Source: Osmia lignaria lignaria (Eukaryota; Arthropoda; Insecta; Hymenoptera; Megachilidae). From it: DNA of 64,000 bases. Within the stretch, counting starts at the first letter, position 1; every line of letters begins with the position of its first letter. The notes beneath the pieces were generated by a model. That model saw only the letters and a program-made list of their open reading frames with translations, did not search any database and was not told where the DNA came from. Made by a program: the position numbers and the translations under genes. The stretch lies in the NCBI RefSeq assembly GCF_051020975.1, contig NW_027478158.1, forward strand, positions 11,284,001-11,348,000. The letters run 5' to 3'. Below, piece after piece: positions 11,908 through 27,900 of this stretch.

Positions 11908-14806
11908 TTGCAGATTTATCTCAAGGGAAGGGGCCTGACGGACATATTTCGAGATATTTCTTCTTCTTGTTGTTCTTCTTCTGCACAGCTAAGCTGGAAG
12001 TGGCATTTGCAGCTCGCACTAGTGCAGAGTTATCTCAAAGAAAGGGGCCACGGTGTTTCTGTATCTCTATTATGTTGGTGCGGCTTCGGAACTTTTAAAT
12101 ATCTCGATATATCTCGAAAACTACGCTTCTGATCAAAAAATATCGTAGAACATAAATTGTAGGAAACATAATTCTCTACAAAAAAGGTCTCTAGACATTT
12201 TGCCATAGCTCGCTTCGTTTCCGAGATATTTGCAGATATATCTCAAGGGAAGGGGCCTGACGGACATATTTCGAGATATTTCTTCTTCTTGTTGTTCTTC
12301 TTCTGCACAGCTAAGCTGGAAGTGGCATTTACAGCTCGCAATAGTGCAGAGTTATCTCAAAGAAAGGGGCCACGGTGTTTCTGTATCTCTATTATGTTGG
12401 TGCGGCTTCGGAACTTTTAAATATCTTGATATATCTCGAGAACTACGCATCTGATCAAAAAATATCATAGAACATAAAAAGTAGGAAACTTAATTCTCTA
12501 CAAAAAAGGTCTCTTAACATTTTGCCATAGCTCGCTTCGTTTCCGAGATATTTGCAGATTTATCTCAAGGGAAGGGGCCTAACGGACATATTTCGAGATA
12601 TTTCTTCTTCTTGTTGTTCTTCTTCTGCACAGCTAAACTGGAAGTGGCATTTCCAGCTCGCAATAGTGCAGAATTATCTCAACGAGAGGGGCCACGGTGT
12701 TTCTGTATCTCTATTATGTTGGTGCGGCTTCGGAACTTTTAAATATCTTGATATATCTCGAGAACTACGCATCTGATCAAAAAATATCATAGAACATAAA
12801 AAGTAGGAAACTTAATTCTCTACAAAAAAGGTCTCTTAACATTTTGCCATAGCTCGCTTCGTTTCCGAGATATTTGCAGATTTATCTCAAGGGAAGGGGC
12901 CTGACGGAGATATTTCGAGATATTTCTTCTTCTTGTTGTTCATCTTCTTCACAGCTAAGCTGGAAGTGGCATTTGCAGCTCGCACTAGTGCAGAGTTATC
13001 TCAAAGAAAGGGGCCACGGTGTTTCTGTATCTCTATTATGTTGGTGCGGCTTCGGAACTTTTAAATATCTCGATATATCTCGAAAACTACGCTTCTGATC
13101 AAAAAATATCGTAGAACATAAATTGTAGGAAACATAATTCTCTACAAAAAAGGTCTCTTAACATTTTGCCATAGCTCGCTTCGTTTCCGAGATATTTGCA
13201 GATATATCTCAAGGGAAGGGGCCTGACGGACATATTTCGAGATATTTCTTCTTCTTGTTGTTCTTCTTCTGCACAGCTAAGCTGGAAGTGGCATTTACAG
13301 CTCGCAATAGTGCAGAGTTATCTCAAAGAAAGGGGCCACGGTGTTTCTGTATCTCTATTATGTTGGTGCGGCTTCGGAACTTTTAAATATCTTGATATAT
13401 CTCGAGAACTACGCATCTGATCAAAAAATATCATAGAACATAAAAAGTAGGAAACTTAATTCTCTACAAAAAAGGTCTCTTAACATTTTGCCATAGCTCG
13501 CTTCGTTTCCGAGATATTTGCAGATTTATCTCAAGGGAAGGGGCCTAACGGACATATTTCGAGATATTTCTTCTTCTTGTTGTTCTTCTTCTGCACAGCT
13601 AAACTGGAAGTGGCATTTCCAGCTCGCAATAGTGCAGAGTTATCTCAACGAGAGGGGCCACGGTGTTTCTGTATCTCTATTATGTTGGTGCGGCTTCGGA
13701 ACTTTTAAATATCTTGATATATCTCGAGAACTACGCATCTGATCAAAAAATATCATAGAAGATAAAAAGTAGGAAACTTAATTCCCTACAAAAAAGGTCT
13801 CTTAACATTTTGCCATAGCTCGCTTCGTTTCCGAGATATTTGCAGATTTATCTCAAGGGAAGGGGCCTGACGGACATATTTCGAGATATTTCTTCTTCTT
13901 GTTGTTCTTCTTCTGCACAGCAAAGCTGGAAGTGGCATTTGCAGCTCGCAATAGTGCAGAGTTATCTCAAAGAAAGGGGCCACGGTGTTTCTGTATCTCT
14001 ATTATGTTGGTGCGGCTTCGGAACTTTTAAATATCTCGATATATCTCGAAAACTACGCTTCTGATCAAAAAATATCGTAGAACATAAATTGTAGGAAACA
14101 TAATTCTCTACAAAAAAGGTCTCTTAACATTTTGCCATAGCTCGCTTCGTTTCCGAGATATTTGCAGATATATCTCAAGGGAAGGGGCCTGACGGACATA
14201 TTTCGAGATATTTCTTCTTCTTGTTGTTCTTCTTCTGCACAGCTAAGCTGGAAGTGGCATTTACAGCTCGCAATAGTGCAGAGTTATCTCAAAGAAAGGG
14301 GCCACGGTGTTTCTGTATCTCTATTATGTTGGTGCGGCTTCGGAACTTTTAAATATCTTGATATATCTCGAGAACTACGCATCTGATCAAAAAATATCAT
14401 AGAACATAAAAAGTAGGAAAGTTAATTCTCTACAAAAAAGGTCTCTTAACATTTTGCCATAGCTCGCTTCGTTTCCGAGATATTTGCAGATTTATCTCAA
14501 GGGAAGGGGCCTAACGGACATATTTCGAGATATTTCTTCTTCTTGTTGTTCTTCTTCTGCCCAGCTAAACTGGAAGTGGCATGTCCAGCTCGCAATAGTG
14601 CAGAGTTATCTCAACGAGAGGGGCCACGGTGTTTCTGTATCTCTATTATGTTGGTGCGGCTTCGGAACTTTTAAATATCTTGATATATCTCGACAAACTA
14701 CGCATCTGATCAAAAAATATCATAGAACATAAATAGTAGGAAACTTAATTCTCTACCAAAAAGGTCTCTTAACATTTTGCCATAGCTCGCTTCGTTTCCG
14801 AGATAT
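11908..14806. repeat. Trimeric HOR, 966 bp x 3
   Basis: Three monomer types repeat in order at 11908/12874/13840, 12230/13196/14162 and 12552/13518/14484. The first carries TATCGTAGAACATAAATTG, the second TTTACAGCTCGC, and the third CTAAACTGGAAGTGGCAT with CTCAACGAGAGG. Copy-specific substitutions exist, such as GACGGAGATATTTC in the second copy (near 12903). Confidence 0.8.
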
Positions 14807-17800
14807 TTGCAGATTTATCTCAAGGGAAGGGGCCTGACGGACATATTTCGAGATATTTCTTCTTCTTGTTGTTCTTCTTCTGCACAGCTAAGCTGGAAGT
14901 GGCATTTGCGGCTCGCACTAGTGCAGAGTTATCTCAAAGAAAGGGGCCACGGTGTTTCTGTATCTCTATTATGTTGGTGCGGCTTCGGAACTTTTAAATA
15001 TCTTGATATATCTCGAGAACTACGCATCTGATCAAAAAATATCATAGAACATAAAAAGTAGGAAACTTAATTCTCTACAAAAAAGGTCTCTTAACATTTT
15101 GCCATAGCTCGCTTTGTTTCCGAGATATTTGCAGATTTATCTCAAGGAAGGGGCCTAACGGACATATTTCGAGATATTTCTTCTTCTTGTTGTTCTTCTT
15201 CTGCACAGCTAAACTGGAAGTGGCATTTCCAGCTCGCAATAGTGCAGAGTTATCTCAACGAGAGGGGCCACGGTGTTTCTGTATCTCTATTATGTTGGTG
15301 CGGCTTCGGAACTTTTAAATATCTTGATATATCTCGAGAACTACGCATCTGATCAAAAAATATCATAGAACATAAAAAGTAGGAAACTTAATTCTCTACA
15401 AAAAAGGTCTCTTAACATTTTGCCATAGCTCGCCTCGTTTCCGAGATATTTGCAGATTTATCTCAAGGGAAGGGGCCTGACGGACATATTTCGAGATATT
15501 TCTTCTTCTTGTTGTTCTTCTTCTGCACAGCTAAACTGGAAGTGGCATTTCCAGCTCGCAATAGTGCAGAGTTATCTCAAAGAAAGGGGCCACGGTGTTT
15601 CTGTATCTCTATTTTGTTGGTGCGGCTTCGGAACTTTTAAATATCTCGATATATCTCGAAAACTACGCTTCTGATCAAAAAATATCATAGAACATAAATT
15701 GTAGAAAGCATAATTCTCTACAAAAAAGGTCGCTTAACATTTTGCCATAGCTCGCTTCGTTTCCGAGATATTTGCAGATATATCTCAAGGGAAGGGGCCT
15801 GACGGACATATTTCGAGATATTTCTTCTTCTTGTTGTTCTTCTTCTGCACAGCTAAGCTGGAAGTGGCATTTACAGCTCGCAATAGTGCAGAGTTATCTC
15901 AAAGAAAGGGGCCACGGTGTTTCTGTATCTCTATTATGTTGGTGCGGCTTCGGAACTTTTAAATATCTTGATATATCTCGAGAACTACGCATCTGATCAA
16001 AAAATATCATAGAACATAAAAAGTAGGAAACTTAATTCTCTACAAAAAAGGTCTCTTAACATTTTGCCATAGCTCGCTTCGTTTCCGAGATATTTGCAGA
16101 TTTATCTCAAGGGAAGGGGCCTAACGGACATATTTCGAGATATTTCTTCTTCTTGTTGTTCTTCTTCTGCACAGCTAAACTGGAAGTGGCATTTCCAGTT
16201 CGCAATAGTGCAGAGTTATCTCAACCAGAGGGGCCACGGTGTTTCTGTATCTCTATTATGTTGGTGCGGCTTCGGAACTTTTAAATATCTTGATATATCT
16301 CGAGAACTACGCATCTGATCAAAAAATATCATAGAACATAAAAAGTAGGAAACTTAATTCTCTACAAAAAAGGTCTCTTAACATTTTGCCATAGCTCGCT
16401 TCGTTTCCGAGATATTTGCAGATTTATCTTAAGGGAAGGGGCCTGAAGGAAATATTTCGAGATATTTCTTCTTCTTGTTGTTCTTCTTCTGCACAGCTAA
16501 GCTGGAAGTGGCATCTGCGGCTCGCACTAGTGCAGAGTTATCTCAAAGAAAGGGGCCACGGTGTTTCTGTATCTCTATTTTGTTGATGCGGCTTCGGAAC
16601 TTTTAAATATCTCGATATATCTCGAAAACTACGCTTCTGATCAAAAAATTTCATAGAACTTAAATTGTAGGAAACATAATTCTCTACAAAAAAGGTCTCT
16701 TAACATTTTGCCATAGCTCGCTTCGTTTCCGAGATATTTGCAGATATATCTCAAGGGAAGGGGCCTGACGGACATATTTCGAGATATTTCTTCTTCTTGT
16801 TGTTCTTCTTCTGCACAGCTAAGCTGGAAGTGGCATTTACAGCTCGCAACAGTGCAGAGTTATCTCAAAGAAAGGGGCCGCGGTGTTTCTGTATCTCTAT
16901 TATGTTGGTGCGGCTTCGGAACTTTTAAATATCTCGATATATCTCGAAAACTACGCTTCTGATCAAAAAATATCATAGAACATAAATTGTAGAAAGCATA
17001 ATTCTCTACAAAAAAGGTCTCTTAACATTTTGCCATAGCTCGCTTCGTTTCCGAGATATTTGCAGATATATCTCAAGGGAAGGGGCCTGACGGACATATT
17101 TCGAGATATTTCTTCTTCTTGTTGTTCTTCTTCTGCACAGCTAAGCTGGAAGTGGCATTTACAGCTCGCAATAGTGCAGAGTTATCTCAAAGAAAGGGGC
17201 CACGGTGTTTCTGTATCTCTATTATGTTGGTGCGGCTTCGGAACTTTTAAATATCTTGATATATCTCGAGAACTACGCCTCTGATCGAAAAATATCATAG
17301 AACATAAAAATTAGGAAACTGAATTCTCTACAAAAAAGGTCTCTTAACATTTTGCCATAGCTCGCTTCGTTTCCGAGATATTTGCAGATTTATCTCAAGG
17401 GAAGGGGCCTGACGGACATATTTCGAGATATTTCTTCTTCTTGTTGTTCTTCTTCTGCCCAGCTAAGCTGGAAGTGGCATTTGCAGCGCGCAATAGTGCA
17501 GAGTTATCTCAAAGAAAGGGGCCACGGTGTTTCTGTATCTCTATTATGTTGGTGCGGCTTCGGAACTTTTAAATATCTTGATATATCTCGAGAACTACGC
17601 ATCTGATCAAAAAATATCATAGAACATAAAAAGTAGGAAACTTAATTCTCTACAAAAAAGGTCTCTTAACATTTTGCCATAGCTCGCTTCGTTTCCGAGA
17701 TATTTGCAGATTTATCTCAAGGGAAGGGGCCTGACGGACATATTTCGAGATATTTCTTCTTCTTGTTGTTCTTCTTCTGCACAGCTAAGCTGGAAGTGGC

Positions 17801-18991
17801 ATTTGCAGCTCGCACTAGTGCAGAGTTATCTCAAAGAAAGGGGCCACGGTGTTTCTGTATCTCTATTATGTTGGTGCGGCTTCGGAACTTTTAAATATCT
17901 CGATATATCTCGAAAACTACGCTTCTGATCAAAAAATATCGTAGAACATAAATTGTAGGAAACATAATTCTCTACAAAAAAGGTCTCTTAACATTTTGCC
18001 ATAGCTCGCTTCGTTTCCGAGATATTTGCAGATATATCTCAAGGGAAGGGGCCTGACGGACATATTTCGAGATATTTCTTCTTCTTGTTGTTCTTCTTCT
18101 GCACAGCTAAGCTGGAAGTGGCATTTACAGCTCGCAATAGTGCAGAGTTATCTCAAAGAAAGGGGCCACGGTGTTTCTGTATCTCTATTATGTTGGTGCG
18201 GCTTCGGAACTTTTAAATATCCTGATATATCTCGAGAACTACGCATCTGATCAAAAAATATCATAGAACATAAAAAGTAGGAAACTTAATTCTCTACAAA
18301 AAAGGTCTCTGAACATTTTGCCATAGCTCGCTTCGTTTCCGAGATATTTGCAGATTTATCTCAAGGGAAGGTGCCTAACGGACATATTTCGAGATATTTC
18401 TTCTTCTTGTTGTTCTTCTTCTGCACAGCTAAACTGGAAGTGGCATTTCCAGCTCGCAATAGTGCAGAGTTATCTCAAAGAAAGGGGCCACGGTGTTTCT
18501 GTATCTCTATTTTGTTGGTGCGGCTTCGGAACTTTTAAATATCTCGATATATCTCGAAAACTACGCTTCTGATCAAAAAATATCATAGAACATAAATTGT
18601 AGGAAACATAATTCTCTACAAAAAAGGTCTCTTAACATTTTGCCATAGCTCGCTTCCTTTCCGAGATATTTGCAGATATATCTCAAGGGAAGGGGCCTGA
18701 CCGACATATTTCGAGATATTTCTTCTTCTTGTTGTTCTTCTTCTGCACAGCTAAGCTGGAAGTGGCATTTACAGCTCGCAATAGTGCAGAGTTATCTCAA
18801 AGAAAGGGGCCACGGTGTTTCTGTATCTCTATTATGTTGGTGCGGCTTCGGAACTTTTAAATATCTTGATATATCTCGAGAACTACGCATCTGATCAAAA
18901 AATATCATAGAACATAAAAAGTAGGAAACTTAATTCTCTACAAAAAAGGTCTCTTAACATTTTGCCATAGCTCGCTTCGTTTCCGAGATAT

Positions 18992-21900
18992 TTGCAGATT
19001 TATCTCAAGGGAAGGGGCCTGACGGACATATTTCGAGATATTTCTTCTTCTTGTTGTTCTTCTTCTGCACAGCTAAGCTGGAAGTGGCATTTGCGGCTCG
19101 CACTAGTGCAGAGTTATCTCAAAGAAAGGGGCCACGGTGTTTCTGTATCCCTATTATGTTGGTGCGGCTTCGGAACTTTTAAATATCTTGATATATCTCG
19201 AGAACTACGCATCTGATCAAAAAATATCATAGAACATAAAAAGTAGGAAACTTAATTCTCTACAAAAAAGGTCTCTTAACATTTTGCCATAGCTCACTTC
19301 GTTTCCGAGATATGTGCAGATTTATCTCAAGGGAAGGGGCCTGACGGACATATTTCGAGATATTTCTTCGTCTTGTTGTTCTTCTTCTGCACAGCTAAGC
19401 TGAAAGTGGCATTTGCAGCTCGCAATAGTGCAGAGTTATCTCAAAGAAAGGGGCCACGGTGTTTCTGTATCTCTATTATGTTGGTGCGGCTTCGGAACTT
19501 TTAAATATCTTGATATATCTCGAGAACTACGCATCTGATCAAAAAATATCATAGAACATAAAAAGTAAGAAACTTAATTCTCTACAAAAGAGGTCTCTTA
19601 ACATTTTCCCATAGCTCGCTCCGTTTCCGAGATATTTGCAGATATATCTCAAGTGAAGGGGCCTGACGGACATATTTCGAGATATTTCTTCTTCTTGTTG
19701 TTCTTCTTCTGCACAGCTAAGCTGGAAGTGGCATTTACAGCTCGCAATAGTGCAGAGTTATCTCAAAGAAAGGGGCCACGGTGTTTCTGTATCTCTATTA
19801 TGTTGGTGCGGCTTCGGAACTTTTAAATATCTTGATATATCTCGAGAACTACGCATCTGATCAAAAAATATCATAGAACATAAAAAGTAGGAAACTTATT
19901 CTCTACAAAAAAGGTCTCTTAACATTTTGCCATAGCTCGCTTCGTTTCCGAGATATTTGCAGATTTATCTCAAGGGAAGGGGCCTGACGGACATATTTCG
20001 AGATATTTCTTGTTCTTGTTGTTCTTCTTCTGCACAGCTAAGCTGGAAGTGGCATTTCCAGCTCGCACTAGTGCAGAGTTATCTCAAAGAAAGGGGCCAC
20101 GGTGTTTCTGTATCTCTATTATGTTGGTGCGGCTTCGGAACTTTTTAATATCTCGATATATCTCGAAAACTACGCTTCTGATCAAAAAATATCATAGAAC
20201 ATAAATTGTAGGAAACATAATTCTCTACAAAAAAGGTCTCTTAACATTTTGCCATAGCTCGCTTCGTTTCCGAGATATTTGCAGATATATCTCATGGGAA
20301 GGGGCCTGACGGACATATTTCGAGATATTTTTTCTTCTTGTTGTTCTTCTTCTGCACAGCTAAGCTGGAAGTGGCATTTACAGCTCGCAATAGTGCAGAG
20401 TTATCTCAAAGAAAGGGGCCACGGTGTTTCTGTATCTCTATTATTTTGGTGCGGCTTCGGAACTATTAAATATCTTGATATATCTCGAGAACTACGCATC
20501 TGATCAAAAAATATCATAGAACATAGAAAGTAGGAAACGTAATTCTCTACAAAAAAGGTCTCTTAACATTTTGCCATAGCTCGCTTCGTTTCCGAGATAT
20601 TTGCAGATTTATCTCAAGGGAAGGGGCCTGACGGACATATTTCGAGATATTTCTTCTTCTTGTTGTTCTTCTTCTGCACAGCTAAGCTGGAAGTGGCATT
20701 TGCAGCTCGCAATAGTGCAGAGTTATCTCAAAGAAAGGGGCCACGGTGTTTCTGTATCTCTATTATGTTGGTGCGGCTTCGGAACTTTTAAATATCTTGA
20801 TATATCTCGAGAACTACGCGTCTGATCAAAAAATATCATAGAACATAAAAAGTAGGAAACATAATTCTCTACAAAAAAGGTCTCTCAACATTTTGCCATA
20901 GCTCGCTTCGTTTCCGAGATATTTGCAGATTTATCTCAAGGGAAGTGGCCTGACGGACATATTTCGAGATATTTCTTCTTCTTGTTGTTCTTCTTCTGCA
21001 CAGCTAAGCTGGAAGTGGCATTTACAGCTCGCAATAGTGCAGAGTTATCTCAAAGAAAGGGGCCACGGTGTTTCTGTATCTCTATTATGTTGGTGCGGCT
21101 TCGGAACTTGTAAATATCTTGATATATCTCGAGAACTACGCATCTGATCAAAAAATATCATAGAACATAAAAAGTAGGAAACTTAATTCTCTACAAAAAA
21201 GGTCTCTTAACATTTTGCCATAGCTCGCTTCGTTTCCGAGATATTTGCAGATTTATCTCAAGGGAAGGGGCCTGACGGACATATTTCGAGATATTTCTTC
21301 TTCTTGTTGTTCTTCTTCTGCACAGCTAAGCTGGAAGTGGCATTTGCGGCTCGCACTAGTGCAGAGTTATCTCAAAGAAAGGGGCCACGGTGTTTCTGTA
21401 TCCCTATTATGTTGGTGCGGCTTCGGAACTTTAAAATATCTTGATATATCTCGAGAACTACGCATCTGATCAAAAAATATCATAGAACATAAAAAGTAGG
21501 AAACTTAATTCTCTACAAAAAAGGTCTCTTAACATTTTGCCATAGCTCACTTCGTTTCCGAGATATGTGCAGATTTATCTCAAGGGAAGGGGCCTGACGG
21601 ACATATTTCGAGATATTTCTTCGTCTTGTTGTTCTTCTTCTGCACAGCTAAGCTGAAAGTGGCATTTGCAGCTCGCAATAGTGCAGAGTTATCTCAAAGA
21701 AAGGGGCCACGGTGTTTCTGTATCTCTATTATGTTGGTGCGGCTTCGGAACTTTTAAATATCTTGATATATCTCGAGAACTACGCATCTGATCAAAAAAT
21801 ATCATAGAACATAAAAAGTAAGAAACTTAATTCTCTACAAAAGAGGTCTCTTAACATTTTCCCATAGCTCGCTCCGTTTCCGAGATATTTGCAGATATAT

Positions 21901-24900
21901 CTCAAGTGAAGGGGCCTGACGGACATATTTCGAGATATTTCTTCTTCTTGTTGTTCTTCTTCTGCACAGCTAAGCTGGAAGTGGCATTTACAGCTCGCAA
22001 TAGTGCAGAGTTATCTCAAAGAAAGGGGCCACGGTGTTCCTGTATCTCTATTATGTTGGTGCGGCTTCGGAACTTTTAAATATCTTGATATATCTCGAGA
22101 ACTACGCATCTGATCAAAAAATATCATAGAACATAAAAAGTAGGAAACTTATTCTCTACAAAAAAGGTCTCTTAACATTTTGCCATAGCTCGCTTCGTTT
22201 CCGAGATATTTGCAGATTTATCTCAAGGGAAGGGGCCTGACGGACATATTTCGAGATATTTCTTGTTCTTGTTGTTCTTCTTCTGCACAGCTAAGCTGGA
22301 AGTGGCATTTCCAGCTCGCACTAGTGCAGAGTTATCTCAAAGAAAGGGGCCACGGTGTTTCTGTATCTCTATTATGTTGGTGCGGCTTCGGAACTTTTTA
22401 ATATCTCGATATATCTCGAAAACTACGCTTCTGATCAAAAAATATCATAGAACATAAATTGTAGGAAACATAATTCTCTACAAAAAAGGTCTCTTAACAT
22501 TTTGCCATAGCTCGCTTCGTTTCCGAGATATTTGCAGATATATCTCATGGGAAGGGGCCTGACGGACATATTTCGAGATATTTTTTCTTCTTGTTGTTCT
22601 TCTTCTGCACAGCTAAGCTGGAAGTGGCATTTACAGCTCGCAATAGTGCAGAGTTATCTCAAAGAAAGGGGCCACGGTGTTTCTGTATCTCTATTATTTT
22701 GGTGCGGCTTCGGAACTATTAAATATCTTGATATATCTCGAGAACTACGCATCTGATCAAAAAATATCATAGAACATAGAAAGTAGGAAACGTAATTCTC
22801 TACAAAAAAGGTCTCTTAACATTTTGCCATAGCTCGCTTCGTTTCCGAGATATTTGCAGATTTATCTCAAGGGAAGGGGCCTGACGGACATATTTCGAGA
22901 TATTTCTTCTTCTTGTTGTTCTTCTTCTGCACAGCTAAGCTGGAAGTGGCATTTGCAGCTCGCAATAGTGCAGAGTTATCTCAAAGAAAGGGGCCACGGT
23001 GTTTCTGTATCTCTATTATGTTGGTGCGGCTTCGGAACTTTTAAATATCTTGATATATCTCGAGAACTACGCGTCTGATCAAAAAATATCATAGAACATA
23101 AAAAGTAGGAAACATAATTCTCTACAAAAAAGGTCTCTCAACATTTTGCCATAGCTCGCTTCGTTTCCGAGATATTTGCAGATTTATCTCAAGGGAAGTG
23201 GCCTGACGGACATATTTCGAGATATTTCTTCTTCTTGTTGTTCTTCTTCTGCACAGCTAAGCTGGAAGTGGCATTTACAGCTCGCAATAGTGCAGAGTTA
23301 TCTCAAAGAAAGGGGCCACGGTGTTTCTGTATCTCTATTATGTTGGTGCGGCTTCGGAACTTGTAAATATCTTGATATATCTCGAGAACTACGCATCTGA
23401 TCAAAAAATATCATAGAACATAAAAAGTAGGAAACTTAATTCTCTACAAAAAAGGTCTCTTAACATTTTGCCATAGCTCGCTTCGTTTCCGAGATATTTG
23501 CAGATTTATCTCAAGGGAAGGGGCCTGACGGACATATTTCGAGATATTTCTTCTTCTTGTTGTTCTTCTTCTGCACAGCTAAGCTGGAAGTGGCATTTGC
23601 GGCTCGCACTAGTGCAGAGTTATCTCAAAGAAAGGGGCCACGGTGTTTCTGTATCCCTATTATGTTGGTGCGGCTTCGGAACTTTTAAATATCTTGATAT
23701 ATCTCGAGAACTACGCATCTGATCAAAAAATATCATAGAACATAAAAAGTAGGAAACTTAATTCTCTACAAAAAAGGTCTCTTAACATTTTGCCATAGCT
23801 CACTTCGTTTCCGAGATATGTGCAGATTTATCTCAAGGGAAGGGGCCTGACGGACATATTTCGAGATATTTCTTCGTCTTGTTGTTCTTCTTCTGCACAG
23901 CTAAGCTGAAAGTGGCATTTGCAGCTCGCAATAGTGCAGAGTTATCTCAAAGAAAGGGGCCACGGTGTTTCTGTATCTCTATTATGTTGGTGCGGCTTCG
24001 GAACTTTTAAATATCTTGATATATCTCGAGAACTACGCATCTGATCAAAAAATATCATAGAACATAAAAAGTAAGAAACTTAATTCTCTACAAAAGAGGT
24101 CTCTTAACATTTTCCCATAGCTCGCTCCGTTTCCGAGATATTTGCAGATATATCTCAAGTGAAGGGGCCTGACGGACATATTTCGAGATATTTCTTCTTC
24201 TTGTTGTTCTTCTTCTGCACAGCTAAGCTGGAAGTGGCATTTACAGCTCGCAATAGTGCAGAGTTATCTCAAAGAAAGGGGCCACGGTGTTTCTGTATCT
24301 CTATTATGTTGGTGCGGCTTCGGAACTTTTAAATATCTTGATATATCTCGAGAACTACGCATCTGATCAAAAAATATCATAGAACATAAAAAGTAGGAAA
24401 CTTATTCTCTACAAAAAAGGTCTCTTAACATTTTGCCATAGCTCGCTTCGTTTCCGAGATATTTGCAGATTTATCTCAAGGGAAGGGGCCTGACGGACAT
24501 ATTTCGAGATATTTCTTGTTCTTGTTGTTCTTCTTCTGCACAGCTAAGCTGGAAGTGGCATTTCCAGCTCGCACTAGTGCAGAGTTATCTCAAAGAAAGG
24601 GGCCACGGTGTTTCTGTATCTCTATTATGTTGGTGCGGCTTCGGAACTTTTTAATATCTCGATATATCTCGAAAACTACGCTTCTGATCAAAAAATATCA
24701 TAGAACATAAATTGTAGGAAACATAATTCTCTACAAAAAAGGTCTCTTAACATTTTGCCATAGCTCGCTTCGTTTCCGAGATATTTGCAGATATATCTCA
24801 TGGGAAGGGGCCTGACGGACATATTTCGAGATATTTTTTCTTCTTGTTGTTCTTCTTCTGCACAGCTAAGCTGGAAGTGGCATTTACAGCTCGCAATAGT

Positions 24901-27900
24901 GCAGAGTTATCTCAAAGAAAGGGGCCACGGTGTTTCTGTATCTCTATTATTTTGGTGCGGCTTCGGAACTATTAAATATCTTGATATATCTCGAGAACTA
25001 CGCATCTGATCAAAAAATATCATAGAACATAGAAAGTAGGAAACGTAATTCTCTACAAAAAAGGTCTCTTAACATTTTGCCATAGCTCGCTTCGTTTCCG
25101 AGATATTTGCAGATTTATCTCAAGGGAAGGGGCCTGACGGACATATTTCGAGATATTTCTTCTTCTTGTTGTTCTTCTTCTGCACAGCTAAGCTGGAAGT
25201 GGCATTTGCAGCTCGCAATAGTGCAGAGTTATCTCAAAGAAAGGGGCCACGGTGTTTCTGTATCTCTATTATGTTGGTGCGGCTTCGGAACTTTTAAATA
25301 TCTTGATATATCTCGAGAACTACGCGTCTGATCAAAAAATATCATAGAACATAAAAAGTAGGAAACATAATTCTCTACAAAAAAGGTCTCTCAACATTTT
25401 GCCATAGCTCGCTTCGTTTCCGAGATATTTGCAGATTTATCTCAAGGGAAGTGGCCTGACGGACATATTTCGAGATATTTCTTCTTCTTGTTGTTCTTCT
25501 TCTGCACAGCTAAGCTGGAAGTGGCATTTACAGCTCGCAATAGTGCAGAGTTATCTCAAAGAAAGGGGCCACGGTGTTTCTGTATCTCTATTATGTTGGT
25601 GCGGCTTCGGAACTTGTAAATATCTTGATATATCTCGAGAACTACGCATCTGATCAAAAAATATCATAGAACATAAAAAGTAGGAAACTTAATTCTCTAC
25701 AAAAAAGGTCTCTTAACATTTTGCCATAGCTCGCTTCGTTTCCGAGATATTTGCAGATTTATCTCAAGGGAAGGGGCCTGACGGACATATTTCGAGATAT
25801 TTCTTCTTCTTGTTGTTCTTCTTCTGCACAGCTAAGCTGGAAGTGGCATTTGCGGCTCGCACTAGTGCAGAGTTATCTCAAAGAAAGGGGCCACGGTGTT
25901 TCTGTATCCCTATTATGTTGGTGCGGCTTCGGAACTTTTAAATATCTTGATATATCTCGAGAACTACGCATCTGATCAAAAAATATCATAGAACATAAAA
26001 AGTAGGAAACTTAATTCTCTACAAAAAAGGTCTCTTAACATTTTGCCATAGCTCACTTCGTTTCCGAGATATGTGCAGATTTATCTCAAGGGAAGGGGCC
26101 TGACGGACATATTTCGAGATATTTCTTCTTCTTGTTGTTCTTCTTCTGCACAGCTAAGCTGGAAGTGGCATTTACAGCTCGCAATAGTGCAGAGTTATCT
26201 CAAAGAAAGGGGCCACGGTGTTCCTGTATCTCTATTATGTTGGTGCGGCTTCGGAACTTTTAAATATCTTGATATATCTCGAGAACTACGCATCTGATCA
26301 AAAAATATCATAGAACATAAAAAGTAGGAAACTTATTCTCTACAAAAAAGGTCTCTTAACATTTTGCCATAGCTCGCTTCGTTTCCGAGATATTTGCAGA
26401 TTTATCTCAAGGGAAGGGGCCTGACGGACATATTTCGAGATATTTCTTGTTCTTGTTGTTCTTCTTCTGCACAGCTAAGCTGGAAGTGGCATTTCCAGCT
26501 CGCACTAGTGCAGAGTTATCTCAAAGAAAGGGGCCACGGTGTTTCTGTATCTCTATTATGTTGGTGCGGCTTCGGAACTTTTTAATATCTCGATATATCT
26601 CGAAAACTACGCTTCTGATCAAAAAATATCATAGAACATAAATTGTAGGAAACATAATTCTCTACAAAAAAGGTCTCTTAACATTTTGCCATAGCTCGCT
26701 TCGTTTCCGAGATATTTGCAGATATATCTCATGGGAAGGGGCCTGACGGACATATTTCGAGATATTTTTTCTTCTTGTTGTTCTTCTTCTGCACAGCTAA
26801 GCTGGAAGTGGCATTTACAGCTCGCAATAGTGCAGAGTTATCTCAAAGAAAGGGGCCACGGTGTTTCTGTATCTCTATTATTTTGGTGCGGCTTCGGAAC
26901 TATTAAATATCTTGATATATCTCGAGAACTACGCATCTGATCAAAAAATATCATAGAACATAGAAAGTAGGAAACGTAATTCTCTACAAAAAAGGTCTCT
27001 TAACATTTTGCCATAGCTCGCTTCGTTTCCGAGATATTTGCAGATTTATCTCAAGGGAAGGGGCCTGACGGACATATTTCGAGATATTTCTTCTTCTTGT
27101 TGTTCTTCTTCTGCACAGCTAAGCTGGAAGTGGCATTTGCAGCTCGCAATAGTGCAGAGTTATCTCAAAGAAAGGGGCCACGGTGTTTCTGTATCTCTAT
27201 TATGTTGGTGCGGCTTCGGAACTTTTAAATATCTTGATATATCTCGAGAACTACGCGTCTGATCAAAAAATATCATAGAACATAAAAAGTAGGAAACATA
27301 ATTCTCTACAAAAAAGGTCTCTCAACATTTTGCCATAGCTCGCTTCGTTTCCGAGATATTTGCAGATTTATCTCAAGGGAAGTGGCCTGACGGACATATT
27401 TCGAGATATTTCTTCTTCTTGTTGTTCTTCTTCTGCACAGCTAAGCTGGAAGTGGCATTTACAGCTCGCAATAGTGCAGAGTTATCTCAAAGAAAGGGGC
27501 CACGGTGTTTCTGTATCTCTATTATGTTGGTGCGGCTTCGGAACTTGTAAATATCATGATATATCTCGAGAACTACGCATCTGATCAAAAAATATCATAG
27601 AACATAAAAAGTAGGAAACTTAATTCTCTACAAAAAAGGTCTCTTAACATTTTGCCATAGCTCGCTTCGTTTCCGAGATATTTGCAGATTTATCTCAAGG
27701 GAAGGGGCCTGACGGACATATTTCGAGATATTTCTTCTTCTTGTTGTTCTTCTTCTGCACAGCTAAGCTGGAAGTGGCATTTGCGGCTCGCACTAGTGCA
27801 GAGTTATCTCAAAGAAAGGGGCCACGGTGTTTCTGTATCCCTATTATGTTGGTGCGGCTTCGGAACTTTTAAATATCTTGATATATCTCGAGAACTACGC